A stretch of DNA of 64,000 nucleotides from Tamarix chinensis (GCA_030549775.1 CM060172.1:52379942-52443941); one strand, 5' to 3'. Numbered from the stretch's first letter, positions 24,738 to 36,863 are shown. Numbers and translations are program-made. The notes: a model not told the origin generated them from the letters alone.

Positions 24738-26830
24738 TATAACACTCCCATTTTTATAAATGAAATTTTTTTAAAGACTTTTTTTGAAGCCAAAAATATA
24801 AATGCAGGATGTTTCACTATATCCAATATAGAACAGGTGCTCTCTATACCTAATTTACAATAGGTACCCAACTAAAGGTAAAATCATACCTATAGATTTC
24901 TATTCTATTTCGTTTGGCGTGAATATGGGTTAATGGAGGTTAATCAATTTATTCACCATATTTGGGGATGGATTTTATTAACCTCAATTATAAATTTACC
25001 TTCGTTTACCTTAGTTAACCTTATTTTTGTTAACCTATAATTTTGGGGCTAACCAAGGTGAAGGTGAAAATATGATTAACTTTATAAATTCACCCCAATT
25101 CACCCAATTTAGGTTAATATCATCCAAATAATATTTTAAAACACTCACCTCAATCCTTCACCAAGGTTAATTTTGAATGTTTATGCTCACCCCAATCCAA
25201 ATGGACTATAGGTGAGGGAAGCACTTGAACGCATCAAGATACAAGATTATTAAATATAGAGAAGAGAATAGTGACATTTGAAATCAGAGGACCAAAGATT
25301 TGGAGAGAGATATCTGGATAACCATATGCTAAAACCAACCAAACTAAACACTCATTGTAGGGAGAACATTAGAAGCATTGAATCAAAAATTTTCCTATAA
25401 AATAAGGCAGCAATTTCTCATGGGAATAAGCAAAACCCTTAAAAAATGATTATTATCCTATATACTGAGTGAGGTAATAATACACATCAAGAGATTAAGA
25501 TGTGCATATCATATATGATTCATATAACAAGATAGATATTATACAAGCAAATATGCTCATGATATGAAATGACGCAAAAGAAAACCAAATTAAAGTTCAT
25601 GCTTAAGTGATCATATAAATTCATATATTTATTTATATTGAGATTAGGGAACCATTTGCATCATATGCTCTCATGTTTTCCTCATATAAAGATAGATAAC
25701 ATCATGTATACTCTCACATTTAGGGTAATATATATATATATATGGGTCACTAGTAAAGCTCTAATCTTTATGAACTCTTATCCCTTATAGGTTTGTGCAT
25801 CAAACTAATATATAATATATAAGATCATTTGGTTCTAATAGAACTAGATAATATATAATAAAATTATCACAAGAGTGAAGTCACTTTAATTCTGCCTCAT
25901 ACGACCTTCCACTTGAAGTAGTATTATTTTATTAGATCATGCTCCAACACTTAACACATAACAATGCATCAATTAAGGATCATCTAACAATAAAAAAAAT
26001 GTGTAGGACAAAATAATTAAGGATTAGCAAAGGATAAGTAAAATTAATAAGGAGGAATAATAAGGAAACCAAGAGGTTGCATAAGAGGATCGCATAGCTA
26101 GTTAGGTGTTGAGCATAAATCTCATGTATCTCGAACAGGGATTGTGCAAGAAGATGGCATTGGTGGGAGTGGTTTTTATAAGGTTATGGTGGTTGGATTC
26201 ATAGGGTAATGAAAAAATGGTGGGTAGGTTGCATGAGGTAGTAGTATGGGTGGTGTTTATAGCATGAGATTATGGTGTAATAAGGAGGAAGGTAGTGTGA
26301 ATATTGGCATTGGTGGTGGATAGAACACAAGAAGTAGCACCAAAAACAAGAATGAACCAATGGAAGGGGAGGAAGAAGAATGTCATGGTTAGTTGGGAAG
26401 AATAGATAGGAATAAACACTAAAGGAGAAAACACAAGTCAGCAAGGATCAACTAAAAAAAAGGATAGAAAGAAGGAGCTATGTGTGGGGTTGAGATTGTA
26501 TGACATGAAAAGATAACATGAGGGAGGCTAGCATAATAGAAGGAGTCTATTGCAGGGAGTTGGCATGAAATCAAAAGGGAGTATAGGAGAGATAAATTTA
26601 TAAGCACTTGAATGAAAAAGGTTGATGGGATGAGAGGTTGGAAGGTTGGAAGATTGAGTTGGTAGATGGGTATAGTTAAGGTAACAAAACAAGGAAAATT
26701 TAATTTGGTTTGTAAAGAAAAAGAATGGCGCAAAGGGTTAAATAAGGATATTTGGCAAGGGTTAAATGTTAGATAAGGATTAACAACCTAAATACCTAAA
26801 GAGTAAGTTAGAAATTTTTTAGGTGTTATA
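24738..26830 (-). mobile_element. Solo LTR C, reverse orientation, TSD GTCGT/GTTGT
   Basis: Bounded by TATAACACTCCC and TAGGTGTTATA, an inverted pair like LTR B. Flanks GTCGT (24733-24737) and GTTGT (26831-26835) differ by one C-to-T change within a CpG, consistent with an old 5-bp TSD. It contains the same reverse-oriented landmark as B (near 25420). No coding traces. Confidence 0.7.
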
Positions 26831-27009
26831 GTTGTGCATGTCTTATCTATTGAATTATTTTTGTTACTTAGCATATTTTGAACAAACTAAAAAAAAATTT
26901 GGCATTGCTCATTCTCATGAGTAAACAATCCCAATGTTGATTTGCAAGTCTTTAATGATTAGGTTTGATGATTTTCATTATATGCCTATGGAGAAGTGAT
27001 TTGTATTTA

Positions 27010-27423
27010 TGAGTAGACTTGACAAAGCTGACCCAGCCTAAAGAACCTAACCTTAAACCCAATTTAGACCCAAAACCTCAAACAAGCCAAATTTATCTAA
27101 TAAGATAATAACTCAAATAAAAATTAGTGAACCTAAAAAAAACCTAGCCCAAAATAATCTAACTCAATCCGACTCATACCTAGATATAATTTCAAACTTG
27201 ATCCAATCTAAAGTCAAATGAAATCCATAATTATAATATTTTACCTCATATAAATTACTACATAAATAGCAATAAACTTTATTATTAAAAAAATATATGT
27301 AGAAAAAGAAGACTAGTTTACAACAAATAAAATAACAAATAAAACAAAACTACCGAGACTCTAACATCTTCACTTTATTTTAATACTATATCAACATCAA
27401 TTTGATGTGATCATAGACATTCC

Positions 27424-27457
<34 letters not shown>

Positions 27458-28250
27458 AAAATAAAAAATATGATTTTAGATAGATTAATTATAACTAACA
27501 TATATATTATAATGACAATAATAAAATTTATATTTGTATTTCTAATAATAATAATATTGATCATTATATTTATAAATATGATTATGATAATAATAATAAT
27601 AATTTATAATAATAATTATTATTATTATATTTAACAAGATAATTATAATAATTATAATAATTTTAACTATAATTATAATTATAATAACAATTTAAAATAT
27701 CATTATAATTATATATAATAATAATAATAATAATGATAATATTTATTATTATAATAATAATATTATTAAGAATAATAAATTATTATCATTATTATTATTA
27801 CATTTTATGATAATAATTTGTTATATCATTAAATATATTATGATAACAATTACTATATTAAGTATAATAATAATTATAATAATAAATTAAAAAATTTAAT
27901 TTATTTAATATATTAAATTAATAGCAATCAATATCAATACGAATTCTAAACTGAATTGATCTAACTCAAACTCGATACGATCTAGAGTTTCTAGACCTAA
28001 ATCAACCTAACACAGTCCCAATTCAACTCGGTATTTGTAGCCCTTAATCAAATTCAAAATTGAAGAAATATTATAGGTTAGGCCCAAACATGAATTAATA
28101 TTCTCCTGACCCAAAATAACCTAACCCAATTCAAAATTAACTTGAATCACTATTATCTAAATAAGTGTAAACCAAAAGGGCACCTAACCTTAACACAGTC
28201 ACACAACATATATGATTTTAACTTAACTCAAACCCAATCTGTATAACTAG
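27010..28250. repeat. Unclassified insertion with AT-hypervariable core
   Basis: Interrupts LTR F, whose sequence resumes at about 28250. Both ends are rich in short words such as ACCCAAA and CCTAACC. The centre (27230-27900) is almost entirely A, T and the trinucleotides ATT/AAT. The word-rich ends recall non-autonomous DNA transposons of plants, but no inverted ends or target duplication could be fixed. Confidence 0.4.
27424..27456. repeat. (ATT)n microsatellite
   Basis: About eleven ATT units at the left side of the AT-hypervariable core. Confidence 0.95.
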
Positions 28251-28551
28251 TTGTGGTGGTAGGTTTTTTTTTTCTTTCTAAATACCCTTTTGAAATCTTA
28301 GTTCAATTTATATAATTTTTTTTTTACTTTCCTTATGTTGTACTCATAACTTACCTCCTAAAACTTAACTTATGATTTATGAAATATACCTGATTCTCTA
28401 TTTTTCTTATGCAATCATTAATCATTTTTAGTTTGAGCTTAATAAGACAATGGTACATTAATTAAACTCATATTAAGAATGGCGATAACACCTTCTTATT
28501 TTATATAATGAACTCCACACAAAAAATAATGCAAAACTTGGGGGTGTTATA

Positions 28552-29344
28552 ATATAAATTGCACTATTAATTTATTGGATCATTATGATCATTAATTTTG
28601 GGGATAAAAAATTTATGATAATTATCAATAAAGAAAAAGAATGAACAACAATATAGAGAAATCCATTAAAATAAGAAATTTGGTATCATAATGTCATGAT
28701 GGTCTACTTTAGTATATAATCCTACTTATTCAAAATAAAATTAGTTCTAAAGTAGTGCATTTGATTAAAAAATGAAGTAAAATACCAAGTACATCCCTCA
28801 TTAGTATTATAACTACCATATTCTTTACTCTTCACGTTGATAATATTAATAAATGTAAGGGTAAAATAGGAAAATAAAGTAAAATTTTACCAATAAATTA
28901 TAGAACTTCATTTATAGTAAAATAAAAATAAACATCCAATTAGAAGAGTTTCTGGAACCTTTATCAAATGATGGATTCATATGAAAGTTAGAAGGAAATG
29001 GTATGTTCAACATTAAATCTAGATACAGATTCTTACAAAATTTATATCTTATCCAAATCCTATTGTGAAGGTAAGAAGATTATAAAAGGCACTTGTACCA
29101 GATAGAATTGATTATTTTGACTAATTAGTGCAACAAGAAAAATAATACACTAAGGATAGGCTACCATTTTAAGACAATGTATCGGATGGAATGTGATGTG
29201 CTCAACATATTTGGAGAATTTAATCTGCATCCTCCTATTTTGTTGCATAACCTAATTAATCTAGAATTAGTGGCTTTATTTGTGGGAAATTAAATGGGCA
29301 ATTATTGGACACATATATGCAATGGAATGGTTCAAATTATGAGA
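28552..29344. other. No feature recognised
   Basis: AT-rich, no open frame, no LTR ends, no TE domain visible. It separates LTR F from the copia remnant. Confidence 0.4.
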
Positions 29345-29607
29345 TGTTGTTTCATAAAATTTGAAATAAGGATTATTAGTATAATAGATGAGTTTACTAA
29401 TATACCCTTTTCCTTATTAGTTAGGCATAGTTAGTAGATTAGTATAAGTATTATCTTCTAACTAGTTTTGCCGTAGGTTTTATATCATCAACTTCTCTCA
29501 TTGTAGCTACATTCAAGAACGATAATAACAAAGCATATTCAATTCTTCTTTCTCTTCTATATCTACATAATCTTGCTAGTTATTTATTTAGTTCTTGAAT
29601 TCTAACT

Positions 29608-29619
29608 TGGTATAAGTGC
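29608..29619 (+). other. Primer-binding site of the copia remnant
   Basis: TGGTATAAGTGC, 10 of 12 matches to the initiator tRNA-Met site TGGTATCAGAGC. It lies about 40 bp before the gag ATG, which fits a copia element. Confidence 0.7.
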
Positions 29620-29656
29620 TATAGTTAAAGCACTCGATTCTATCAGGGTATGGAAT

Positions 29657-30634
29657 ATGGCTGGTGAATCAAAAAATTCTACAATTCAAGATTTAGTAAG
29701 GTTTCCACTCAATCATTCTTATTTGGTCTAGCGAGATGATCTGTTGAATCCTAAAGTCACTTCTCTAATCTACATAATTACCTTAAAACTTGAAGAAGAG
29801 GATTATATTCAATGGAAATTTCAAGTTGAACTAATGATTAGTGGATATGGAATAGAAGGATATATTCTTGGAACTCTTGAAATGCCTTTGCAGGTGTTAA
29901 CCTATGATCAAGGAACTATCATTATTAATCCAGCATTCACTGCCTATTAACGACAAGATAAACTTCTGGTCTCTTAGCTATTGTCATCTATATCACCATT
30001 GTACATACCACAAATAATTAGGTATACATTGGCTCATGAATTCTGGAACACTCTTACCCAAACATTATTATCAATCAACAACCAAGGTAATGTATTACAA
30101 ATGGCAACTTGAAATATGAAAAAAAGAGGGTTTAGTGATGAAGGATTACTTGGTAAAGAATAAAATCTTGGTTGATCTTCTTGGAAAAGCACGGCATAAG
30201 CTGAGTGAAATTGATCAAGTCCTTTTTGTTCTTAGTGGCCAAAGAGAATAATATGAAGCTATAATTATTGTAATATCTTCCAAGGAAACTCCACGTGATT
30301 TAAAGACTGTGGGCAATCATCTATTGGCTCATGAAGGAAGGATCAATCAAAGAACCAATTCAAATATGGTGGTAAATCTTGCTGCCAAAACATCTAGAAA
30401 CAATATAGGGAATCAAGATTCATGGATGATGAGAAATCATAGTGTTTCTCAGAGAGGCAAAGGCTATACAGGTTGAAATAATGGGAATAGACCACAATGT
30501 CAGCTATGTGGTCGACTTAGACATACAGTGCTCAAGTGTTACTATAGGTTTGATCCTAGTTTTACTGGTTTTGGTAGTGACTCCAATAATAATAACCAAG
30601 GTGGAGATCATGCCTTGGTGAATGTAACACAATA
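29657..30634 (+). pseudogene. Ty1/copia gag, degenerate
   Basis: The ATG at 29657 gives MAGESKNST. The frame passes through FPLNHSYLV, then the copia gag signature LKLEEEDYIQWKFQVELM with the conserved Trp. The rest is in mixed frames, with a KARHKLSEIDQVLFVLSG block corresponding to the usual 'ltqiDEvLfiLgGLg'-like site. A complete CCHC knuckle, CQLCGRLRHTVLKC, lies near 30500. At least five in-frame stops and one frameshift (near 30120-30180). Confidence 0.85.
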
Positions 30635-30689
30635 ACATATTGATTCTAGTTAAGAGCCAGCAATGTTAGTATTAATAGCTTATACAATT

Positions 30690-31067
30690 CAAAAAATTTC
30701 CAATTGGTACTCGAATTCAAGAGCAATAAACCATCTAACTAATTAATTGAATAATCTCAATTTTGGTGCTGAGTTTAATGGTAAATATAAATTACTTATA
30801 AGTAATGGTGTTGGAATTGATATTACTCAAGTTGGTCAGTGTAAACTACATTCAAAATTTCCTACAACTCTAAGTTTGAATCGTGTATTGCATGTTCCAT
30901 TAATTACTAAAAAACTGATTAGTATCTCTCAATTGACTAAAGATAATTTAGTTTATTTTGAGTTTCATCCTTCCTCTTATTTTGTGAAGGATCCAGTCAC
31001 CAATGAAGCTCTTATGGAGGGGTTACTACATAGTTGTTTATACCAATTTAGTTTTTTGAAGAAATAA
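30690..31067 (+). pseudogene. Ty1/copia aspartic protease, active site lost
   Basis: Reads NWYSNSRAINHLTN where active relatives have an Asp-Ser-Gly-Ala centre. At 30714-30722 the codons are Asn-Ser-Arg, so both the catalytic Asp and the Gly are replaced by single G-to-A type changes. Downstream are the normal C-terminal traits: LLISNGVGIDI, LNRVLHVPLITKKLISISQL and YFEFHPSSYFVKD. One stop lies just after the active site. Confidence 0.85.
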
Positions 31068-31130
31068 TGGCAGCATGATAAGAAAAAGGCAAAGCTAGAA
31101 TATGATAAAGAAGACAGGGAGTCAAGGAAT

Positions 31131-31498
31131 GTGTGTAATCAACACAGTCTACATGATGGAGATGATGTTTTCAACCTACGGCATAGAAAACTTGGTCATT
31201 CTTCTATGAAGGTTATAAAGAAATTTCTTGTAGAGTGCAACATTTCCTGCAACTTTACTCTTAGTAAAAACGGTATATGTGAAGCTTGTCAATTAGGCAA
31301 AAGTCATAAGGTGCCTTTTTCTAGGTCACATAATGTATATACTAAGCCTCTACAATTGGTTAAGTCTAATATTTGGGGACCTTAACCCCCATCTTTAGTG
31401 TATGGCTTTAGATATTACTTGAGTTTTGTGGATGCTTTCTCTCATTTTACTTGGTTATATTTCCGTAAGAGAAAATCAAAGGCACAACCAACTTACGA
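31131..31498 (+). pseudogene. Ty1/copia GAG-pre-integrase and start of integrase core
   Basis: The zinc-binding pre-integrase region is well kept: FNLRHRKLGHSSMKV with two His, then CEACQLGKSHKVPF with two Cys, giving the HHCC finger. The core begins LVKSNIWGP, where the first catalytic Asp is Asn (codon 31368-31370). A stop follows after WGP, and the frame continues FRYYLSFVDAFSHFTWLYF and KSKAQ before it breaks off at the junction with G3. Confidence 0.88.
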
Positions 31499-31950
31499 CA
31501 TGGCTGGTTTAGTTGTGTAATTAATTAGAATTGGCTCTAATAATCTAACAAGCATAATTAAAAACCTAATTAAAGGATATTAACTAAAACATTACAAATA
31601 ATTAAACCAACTAATACATGCATGAAATAACAAGATATGAAACCCTAAATTATATATGATATCCTAGACTTTATAATAAGTGCTAAAAAATAAATGAGCT
31701 CTTTACATGCTTTTTGTCTTGTCCTCCATGTATGCCATAGCTTTAAATGTTTGTATGTCTAGTAAACGAACATGTTTGAAATGGCTTGACATCTTAAGTA
31801 TCTTCCTCTTGCTAATATGTATCATATTTGTGAGAACATCTTAAAGTATCTTTAGAAATAATAGTAGAAATATCACAAGAAACATCTAAGATAACCAGCC
31901 CCATTATTAAGAATGATAATTCCTCATTATCATGATATGTACCTGCATCA
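31499..31950 (-). repeat. 3' LTR of G3, truncated
   Basis: Homologous to 37393-37803 plus 39501-39515, the uninterrupted part of the other LTR. On the minus strand the polypurine tract AGGGGAGAA precedes its start TGATGCAGG. About 450 of 857 bp remain. The left edge is the copia junction. Confidence 0.85.
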
Positions 31951-33036
31951 TTCTCCCCTAGTTGAGAAGAAATTATCCTCAAATTCCCATCATCATAATA
32001 TGGATAAAAATTAACTACATTAAAAGTTCTTCATATTTCACCATAAAAATCAGGTAAATCAAGTTCATAAGCATTATCTTTAAATTTTCTAAGTATTTTA
32101 AAAGTACCATATAGTCAAGGCATTAATTGATTCTTATGTAAGCTATGAAAGCTTTCTTTACGTAAATATAACCATACCTGATCACCTAGAGAAAATACAT
32201 TTTGATCTCAATGCTTATTATATCTAGAGCTTGATACCTTGTATTTTACTTTTCAATGTTGGCTTGAATTTTTTGGTGAAGATTTTGGAAATACTCAACT
32301 CAATCATTAGCTTCATAGCTCTTCAAAGGAATCATGTTGATTAGCATATAAGGGTTCACACCATACACCACCTCAAGCAGACTAGAATGAGCTATACCTA
32401 GAGGACATTGATTGTAAGCAAATTCATCATAATCTAGCTTGATAACCCAATCCTTGGTACTTTCACTTACCAAAACTCTCAACAATGTTCTAAGAGTTTC
32501 ATTTGTAACCTCCATTTATCCATCAATTTTTGGATGATATAAAGTACTAAAAAACAACTTTGTACCCAACATGTGTCATAAAGTCTTCCAAAAGTAACTC
32601 AAAATTTTAACATCTCTATCTAAAACAATACTTTTAGGAATACCATGAAGTCTTACACCCTATTTAAAATATAAATCAACAACATTTATGGCAACATCAA
32701 TTTTATGACATGGTATGAAATGAGCCATTTTATAAAATCTATTGAATAATACCATTGTAGAGTCCTTACCACATTGAGTTCTTGGCAACCCTAAGATGAA
32801 GTCCATAGTAACTCTTCCCATGGTTGACTAGGCCAGGGTAATGGAATATAAAAACCCTTAAAAATTAAGCTTTTACTTTTCTTACAAGTAACACATCTAT
32901 TTAAAATAGCTTGTACACCTTTTATCATGCATGACCACTAGAATTTTTCTTGGAACATTTCTATGTTTTCATGAGTACCGAAATGTCAAGATATTCCTCC
33001 TTCATATACCTCTTTTATTAGTAATTCTCTCACACT
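31951..33036 (-). pseudogene. Integrase of G3, degenerate
   Basis: The clearest part is MEVTNETLRTLLRVLVSES and the stretch EVVYGVNPYMLINMIPLK (32515-32300). Just upstream STLYHPKIDG marks the normal HPQTDGQTE site, with a stop at the Gln position and Met before Glu. The zinc-finger and N-terminal core lie in broken frames toward 33030. The C-terminal end runs to a polypurine tract at 31951. Compared with intact families there is no product. Confidence 0.78.
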
Positions 33037-34480
33037 TTATTGAGGCATGAAAATTTTATTAATCTTAAACAAAAATCCATCATGCAAGACATAGTTACTA
33101 TAATATCCATTTTTATTTCGTGCTTCATAAATATCATAGATATCATCATATTTTGGATACAAGTAATTCAACATTTCAAATCTAAGTAACTTAGCATCCA
33201 TCATGACTAATAGTGTAGATTTTTTGGATAAAATATCAGCTATGACATATAATTCCTTATCGTAAGTAGTGTAGTTCAACTTGGCCCCATTTAATTTTTC
33301 CCTAAAATATGCAATATGCCTTTTTTATTACGAAAGTACCCCTCCAATCCGTACCCCACTAGCACCATAAGTTAATTCAAATAGTAATTTAAAATTAGGC
33401 AAAGTAAGACTGGATCATTACACAATTTTTCTTTAAGATTCTCAAAGGATTTAGTGTCTATATCTCCCCATTTAAACTCTCCTTTGTTCATAATTTGAGT
33501 TATAGGTGCTGCTATGGTTGAGAATTCTTTAATAAATTATCTATAAAAACTAGCTAATTCGTGAAAACTTCTCACTTTATGAATGTCCTTAGAAATAGAC
33601 CATTCTTGAATAGCTTGATTTTGGAGGGATCAACCTTAATACCATCTCTACTCACAATATAAACCAAAAAGATAACACTAGGAAGCATGAAATCACACTT
33701 GTCTAATTTCCCATATAGTTTTGTATCCCTTAACCTTTTAGATAATTTCCTTTAGTGTATTAGACGATCATGTTCATTTTTACTATACACAAGTAAACTA
33801 TAATAAATTTTTTGAGTAAAGGACAAAGAACCTCATTTATTAATCTAATGAAGGAGTTAGGTGCATTACACAACCCAAATGGCATGATTGTCCATTGATA
33901 GAGACCATATTTAGTTTTAAAGGTCATTTTTTATTCATCCCTTTCTCTAATGTGCATTTGATCATATCCACCACGTAATTATATCTTAGATAATCCTTGT
34001 GCACATTTAGCATGTCATCTAACCTAGGTATAGGGAAGCGATATTTTATGGTTATAATATTGTCAACTCTTGAATTTGTGCACATACACTAAGTTCCATC
34101 CTTTTTAGGGACAAGTAGGGAGGGAACATAATAGGGACTCATACATTCTCTAACATACCCCTTCTTTATTAGCTCTTATGTTTGTTTTTTAAGTTTATTA
34201 GATTCCTTTGGATTACTTTTATAGTATGGTTTATTAATTAAGGAAAAGCATTTTAGAGATTAAATCAATAGTGTGCTCAATAACTCTTATAGGTGGTAGT
34301 CTAAGTGGAATATCATATGGGAACACATCATTAAATTTATCAAGTAGTCTAGTAAGCTTAGGGTTATCATTTTTATTCTCCCCGAATTGAGTTTATTTCA
34401 CTAATAGAGCATAACATGTACCTTCATCTTCTATACAAGTAGTCATAGCTTTTGCATATAAGAACAAGTTCTTTTTATAA
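33037..34480 (-). pseudogene. Reverse transcriptase and RNase H of G3, degenerate
   Basis: RNase H is seen as MNYTTYDKELYVI directly joined to ADILSKKSTLLVM (33279-33200). About 80 residues that normally separate these two motifs are missing, in frame, including the catalytic centre. The RT region (33500-34250) has family traits in many frames. Its polymerase box is gone: near 33793 a short deletion of about 13 nt joins the FIIVY strand directly to LVYSKNEHD, removing the YxDD core. Confidence 0.8.
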
Positions 34481-34559
34481 GGTGTATCACTCATGCTAAG
34501 GTCATCACATTTTTAAGGTTTACATTTTTGCTTGGTTTTTCCACATTGAACAAAATACT

Positions 34560-34870
34560 CATTGGTAACACCATTATGACTAACTTACCTATCATATTAC
34601 CATGGTATACCTAGCAAAATACCATATGCAACCATAGGCAAAATATCACATAGAACATCATCATGGTAATTACCAATATAAAATGAATAAGGGCTTGTTT
34701 CATTACCTTGTCTTTGCTTAGCCATTGAAGAGAATAATGCTTGGGATGACTTGTAGTAGATAATTCGGGATCCTTGATAAATCTTTCACTAGCTACATTT
34801 TTACCTGATCCACAATCAATGATGATTCCGCGGCCTCTTTCTCTAATGTGTTATTATTGAATATTTTATC
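34560..34870 (-). pseudogene. Aspartic protease of G3, degenerate
   Basis: Colinear with other gypsy proteases. A Cys-rich 'IDCGSGKNV'-like start is seen near 34810-34830, then an LQWL-like segment and a final ILLGIPW-like signature around 34600. Several stops. Confidence 0.6.
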
Positions 34871-35049
34871 TCATTGTGTTTCTTGTGCTTGTGGTTGAAA
34901 TTGAAGTATACATTGTAGCACTAAGCAACCATCTAGGGCCTTATCATATTCACTTACATATTCTGTGTTATTCTTGGCCATGATATCCTCTTCTTCTTCT
35001 TCACTACAAACATCAATGTCTTGGATCTCCCTTAAGCTTAGAACTCTTT

Positions 35050-36133
35050 GATTAGGTAATCCCCTTATGTAGTGTCCAAATCCTTTTCACCTGAAGCATT
35101 GCTACTTGGAGATATCCATCACTTTGTTCTTTCCTTTTTCTTCTCTTGTAGGACCTTGTTTTTTGTTTTTTTTTTCAGATTTGTATGATTCCAATTGGGA
35201 TTATACTTCGAAGTAGAAGCACTTAAGTAGTTCTTTGTCATTGTAGGAGCATTCAGTTTGCAAACTTTGATAGACTATACTTTCTTTTCACACTTTAAAG
35301 AAAATTTGATTAAATCCACCGAAGAATCATAAGCATAAATTTCAACTTTCTCACAGATCGAATTATTAAGGCCACCTAAGAATCTAGCACATTTTTTCTC
35401 TTCTCATTCTTGTATGCCACATATTTGTGCTATTCTCTCAAATTCCCTAGTATACTCTTTTACACTAAGAATTCCTTATCTAAGGGTTGTCAGCTTACCA
35501 TAAATGTCTTTTTCATACTCCCTAGGTACAATTTTATTTCTTTAGTGTTTTGTAAGTTTTTTTTCATAGCTTAATCTTAGCTTTTTCTTGTCTTTCTCAT
35601 GTCTTTTTAAAATTGTCATACCAAACCCTAGCAAACTTTGTAAATTTTAGAGTAGCATATTTATATTTTTGTTAATCACCATACTTTTTGAATTCAAATA
35701 TTTCCTTTATCTTATGCAACCATTCAAAGTATAATTTAGCATTTAAATCACCATAAATTTTAGGAAGGTCTAGTTTTATACATTTATCCTCACCATGTAT
35801 ATGCCTCAGTTGGAAATGATTTGTACTTCAACTTCAATTTGATCCATTTGATGTGTCTTCATGGTCTCCTTCATCATACTCCATTTTTGAATTCATAAAT
35901 CCTCCACTTTCTTAAACCACAAGTCTAACCATGCCTTCTACTTGGTCATTGGTGGCTTTGATGGTGTTTTGCATATGTATCAATGTCTCTTAATCAACTA
36001 TGTGTGCCTCCATGCATTGGAGCTGATTTTGCATTGCTGGGATTTGTTGAAGTTGGACATTGTGTGCATTTATGTTGACATTAATTGATTGGATTGTATC
36101 AAGTATGGCATCCATATTATCTTCATTGGCCAT
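35050..36133 (-). pseudogene. gag of G3, degenerate
   Basis: The ATG at 36131-36133 gives MANEDNMDAILDTI and a short heptad-like region. After stops comes the capsid core with LYFEWLHKIKEIFEF and YATLKFTKFARVWYDN. These differ from the G0 gag, so this is a separate gypsy lineage. A remnant zinc knuckle (CFR, stop, KGFGHY) lies near 35070-35100. Many stops. Confidence 0.78.
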
Positions 36134-36737
36134 GTTGTTTTGGTAGAAGATAACCACACAGTATATATGGGAATAATAGAACAATAGTGTATATGTACCC
36201 GTACAAGGAAACCAAGAGGTATAATAGGTTTCTTGATAGGTTTATTTTGGTTCTTAGAAATTTATTGGATAGAAAATTACTAAGAATAGAGATATAATGA
36301 TAAATGAGAATGGTTAGTGGATTTTAGAGTTAGCATAATTAGGTTCTTAGATAAGATGTAGAGAAAATAAGTTACAATGGAGGATGAAGAAATTTGAACG
36401 TTTGATGATGGAGTATCTTCAAGGAGGTTGAAGATATGAAGATGATAATGTGTCGACTATGATATGAATTGAATGGTAGAAGATGTAGGATAAAGGTTCT
36501 TAGAGATTTAATGGAGGAGAGGAATAAGAGTTTGCATATGGTAGCTAATATTCGAATGTGGCTTGAAAATAATGGAGGAAGAAAAGTTCTTGAAGGAATT
36601 AGTGGATGGTTAAAGGAAATGAATAAGTGGTTGAATATATGATGTGAATATTCAAGGGTACTAGGTTGAAGAAAAGGTGATCTTTAAAATTTAAATTTGA
36701 AGATTCAAAGGGAGGATGAAGATGTACTAGAAAGGTG

Positions 36738-36863
36738 GTTGAAGATGTACTATCAAGACTCGATCAAGATTGATTCTTTGTTGAAGATATTCTAACAAGA
36801 CTAGATCAAGACTGAATCTTGGTTGAAGATATGCTAACAAGACTCAATCAAGATTGAATCTTG
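36738..36863 (-). repeat. 42-bp tandem repeat, three units, in the G3 leader
   Basis: Units start at 36738, 36780 and 36822, each beginning GTTGAAGAT. The third contains CAAGATTGAATCTTG, a perfect short hairpin. It lies between gag and the primer-binding site, where packaging signals reside. Confidence 0.9.

Larger units (their letters stand above)
21600..28551 (+). repeat. Long LTR F, opened by later insertions
   Basis: Ends TTGGGGGTGTTATA at 28551. Pieces resembling other long LTRs lie at about 21600-22240, 23250-24737, 26831-27010 and 28250-28551. They are separated by a possible copia-type LTR, the reverse LTR C and a low-complexity insertion. Removing the inserts leaves roughly 2.7 kb, like the other copies. 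The start is not resolved. Confidence 0.5.
29345..31498 (+). mobile_element. Ty1/copia retrotransposon remnant, 3'-truncated
   Basis: Order LTR (partial), primer-binding site, gag, protease, GAG-pre-integrase, first part of the integrase core. PR and INT before any RT is the Ty1/copia order. The element stops abruptly at about 31498, where gypsy G3 LTR sequence begins, so the rest of INT, all of RT and RNase H, and the 3' LTR are absent. The LTR start (TGTTG at about 29345) is tentative. Many stops and frameshifts. Confidence 0.85.

Noticed and set aside
26199..26733. Two minus-strand open frames of 81 and 93 codons
   Set aside because: Inside reverse LTR C. His/Tyr/Pro/Phe-rich composition of a translated purine-biased strand, no domain.
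27407..27634. Open frame rich in Ile, Asn and Met
   Set aside because: Translation of ATT/AAT repeats.
29744..29950. Possibility of an intact copia gag
   Set aside because: The frame is only a 69-codon piece between stops, and the downstream frames are shifted.
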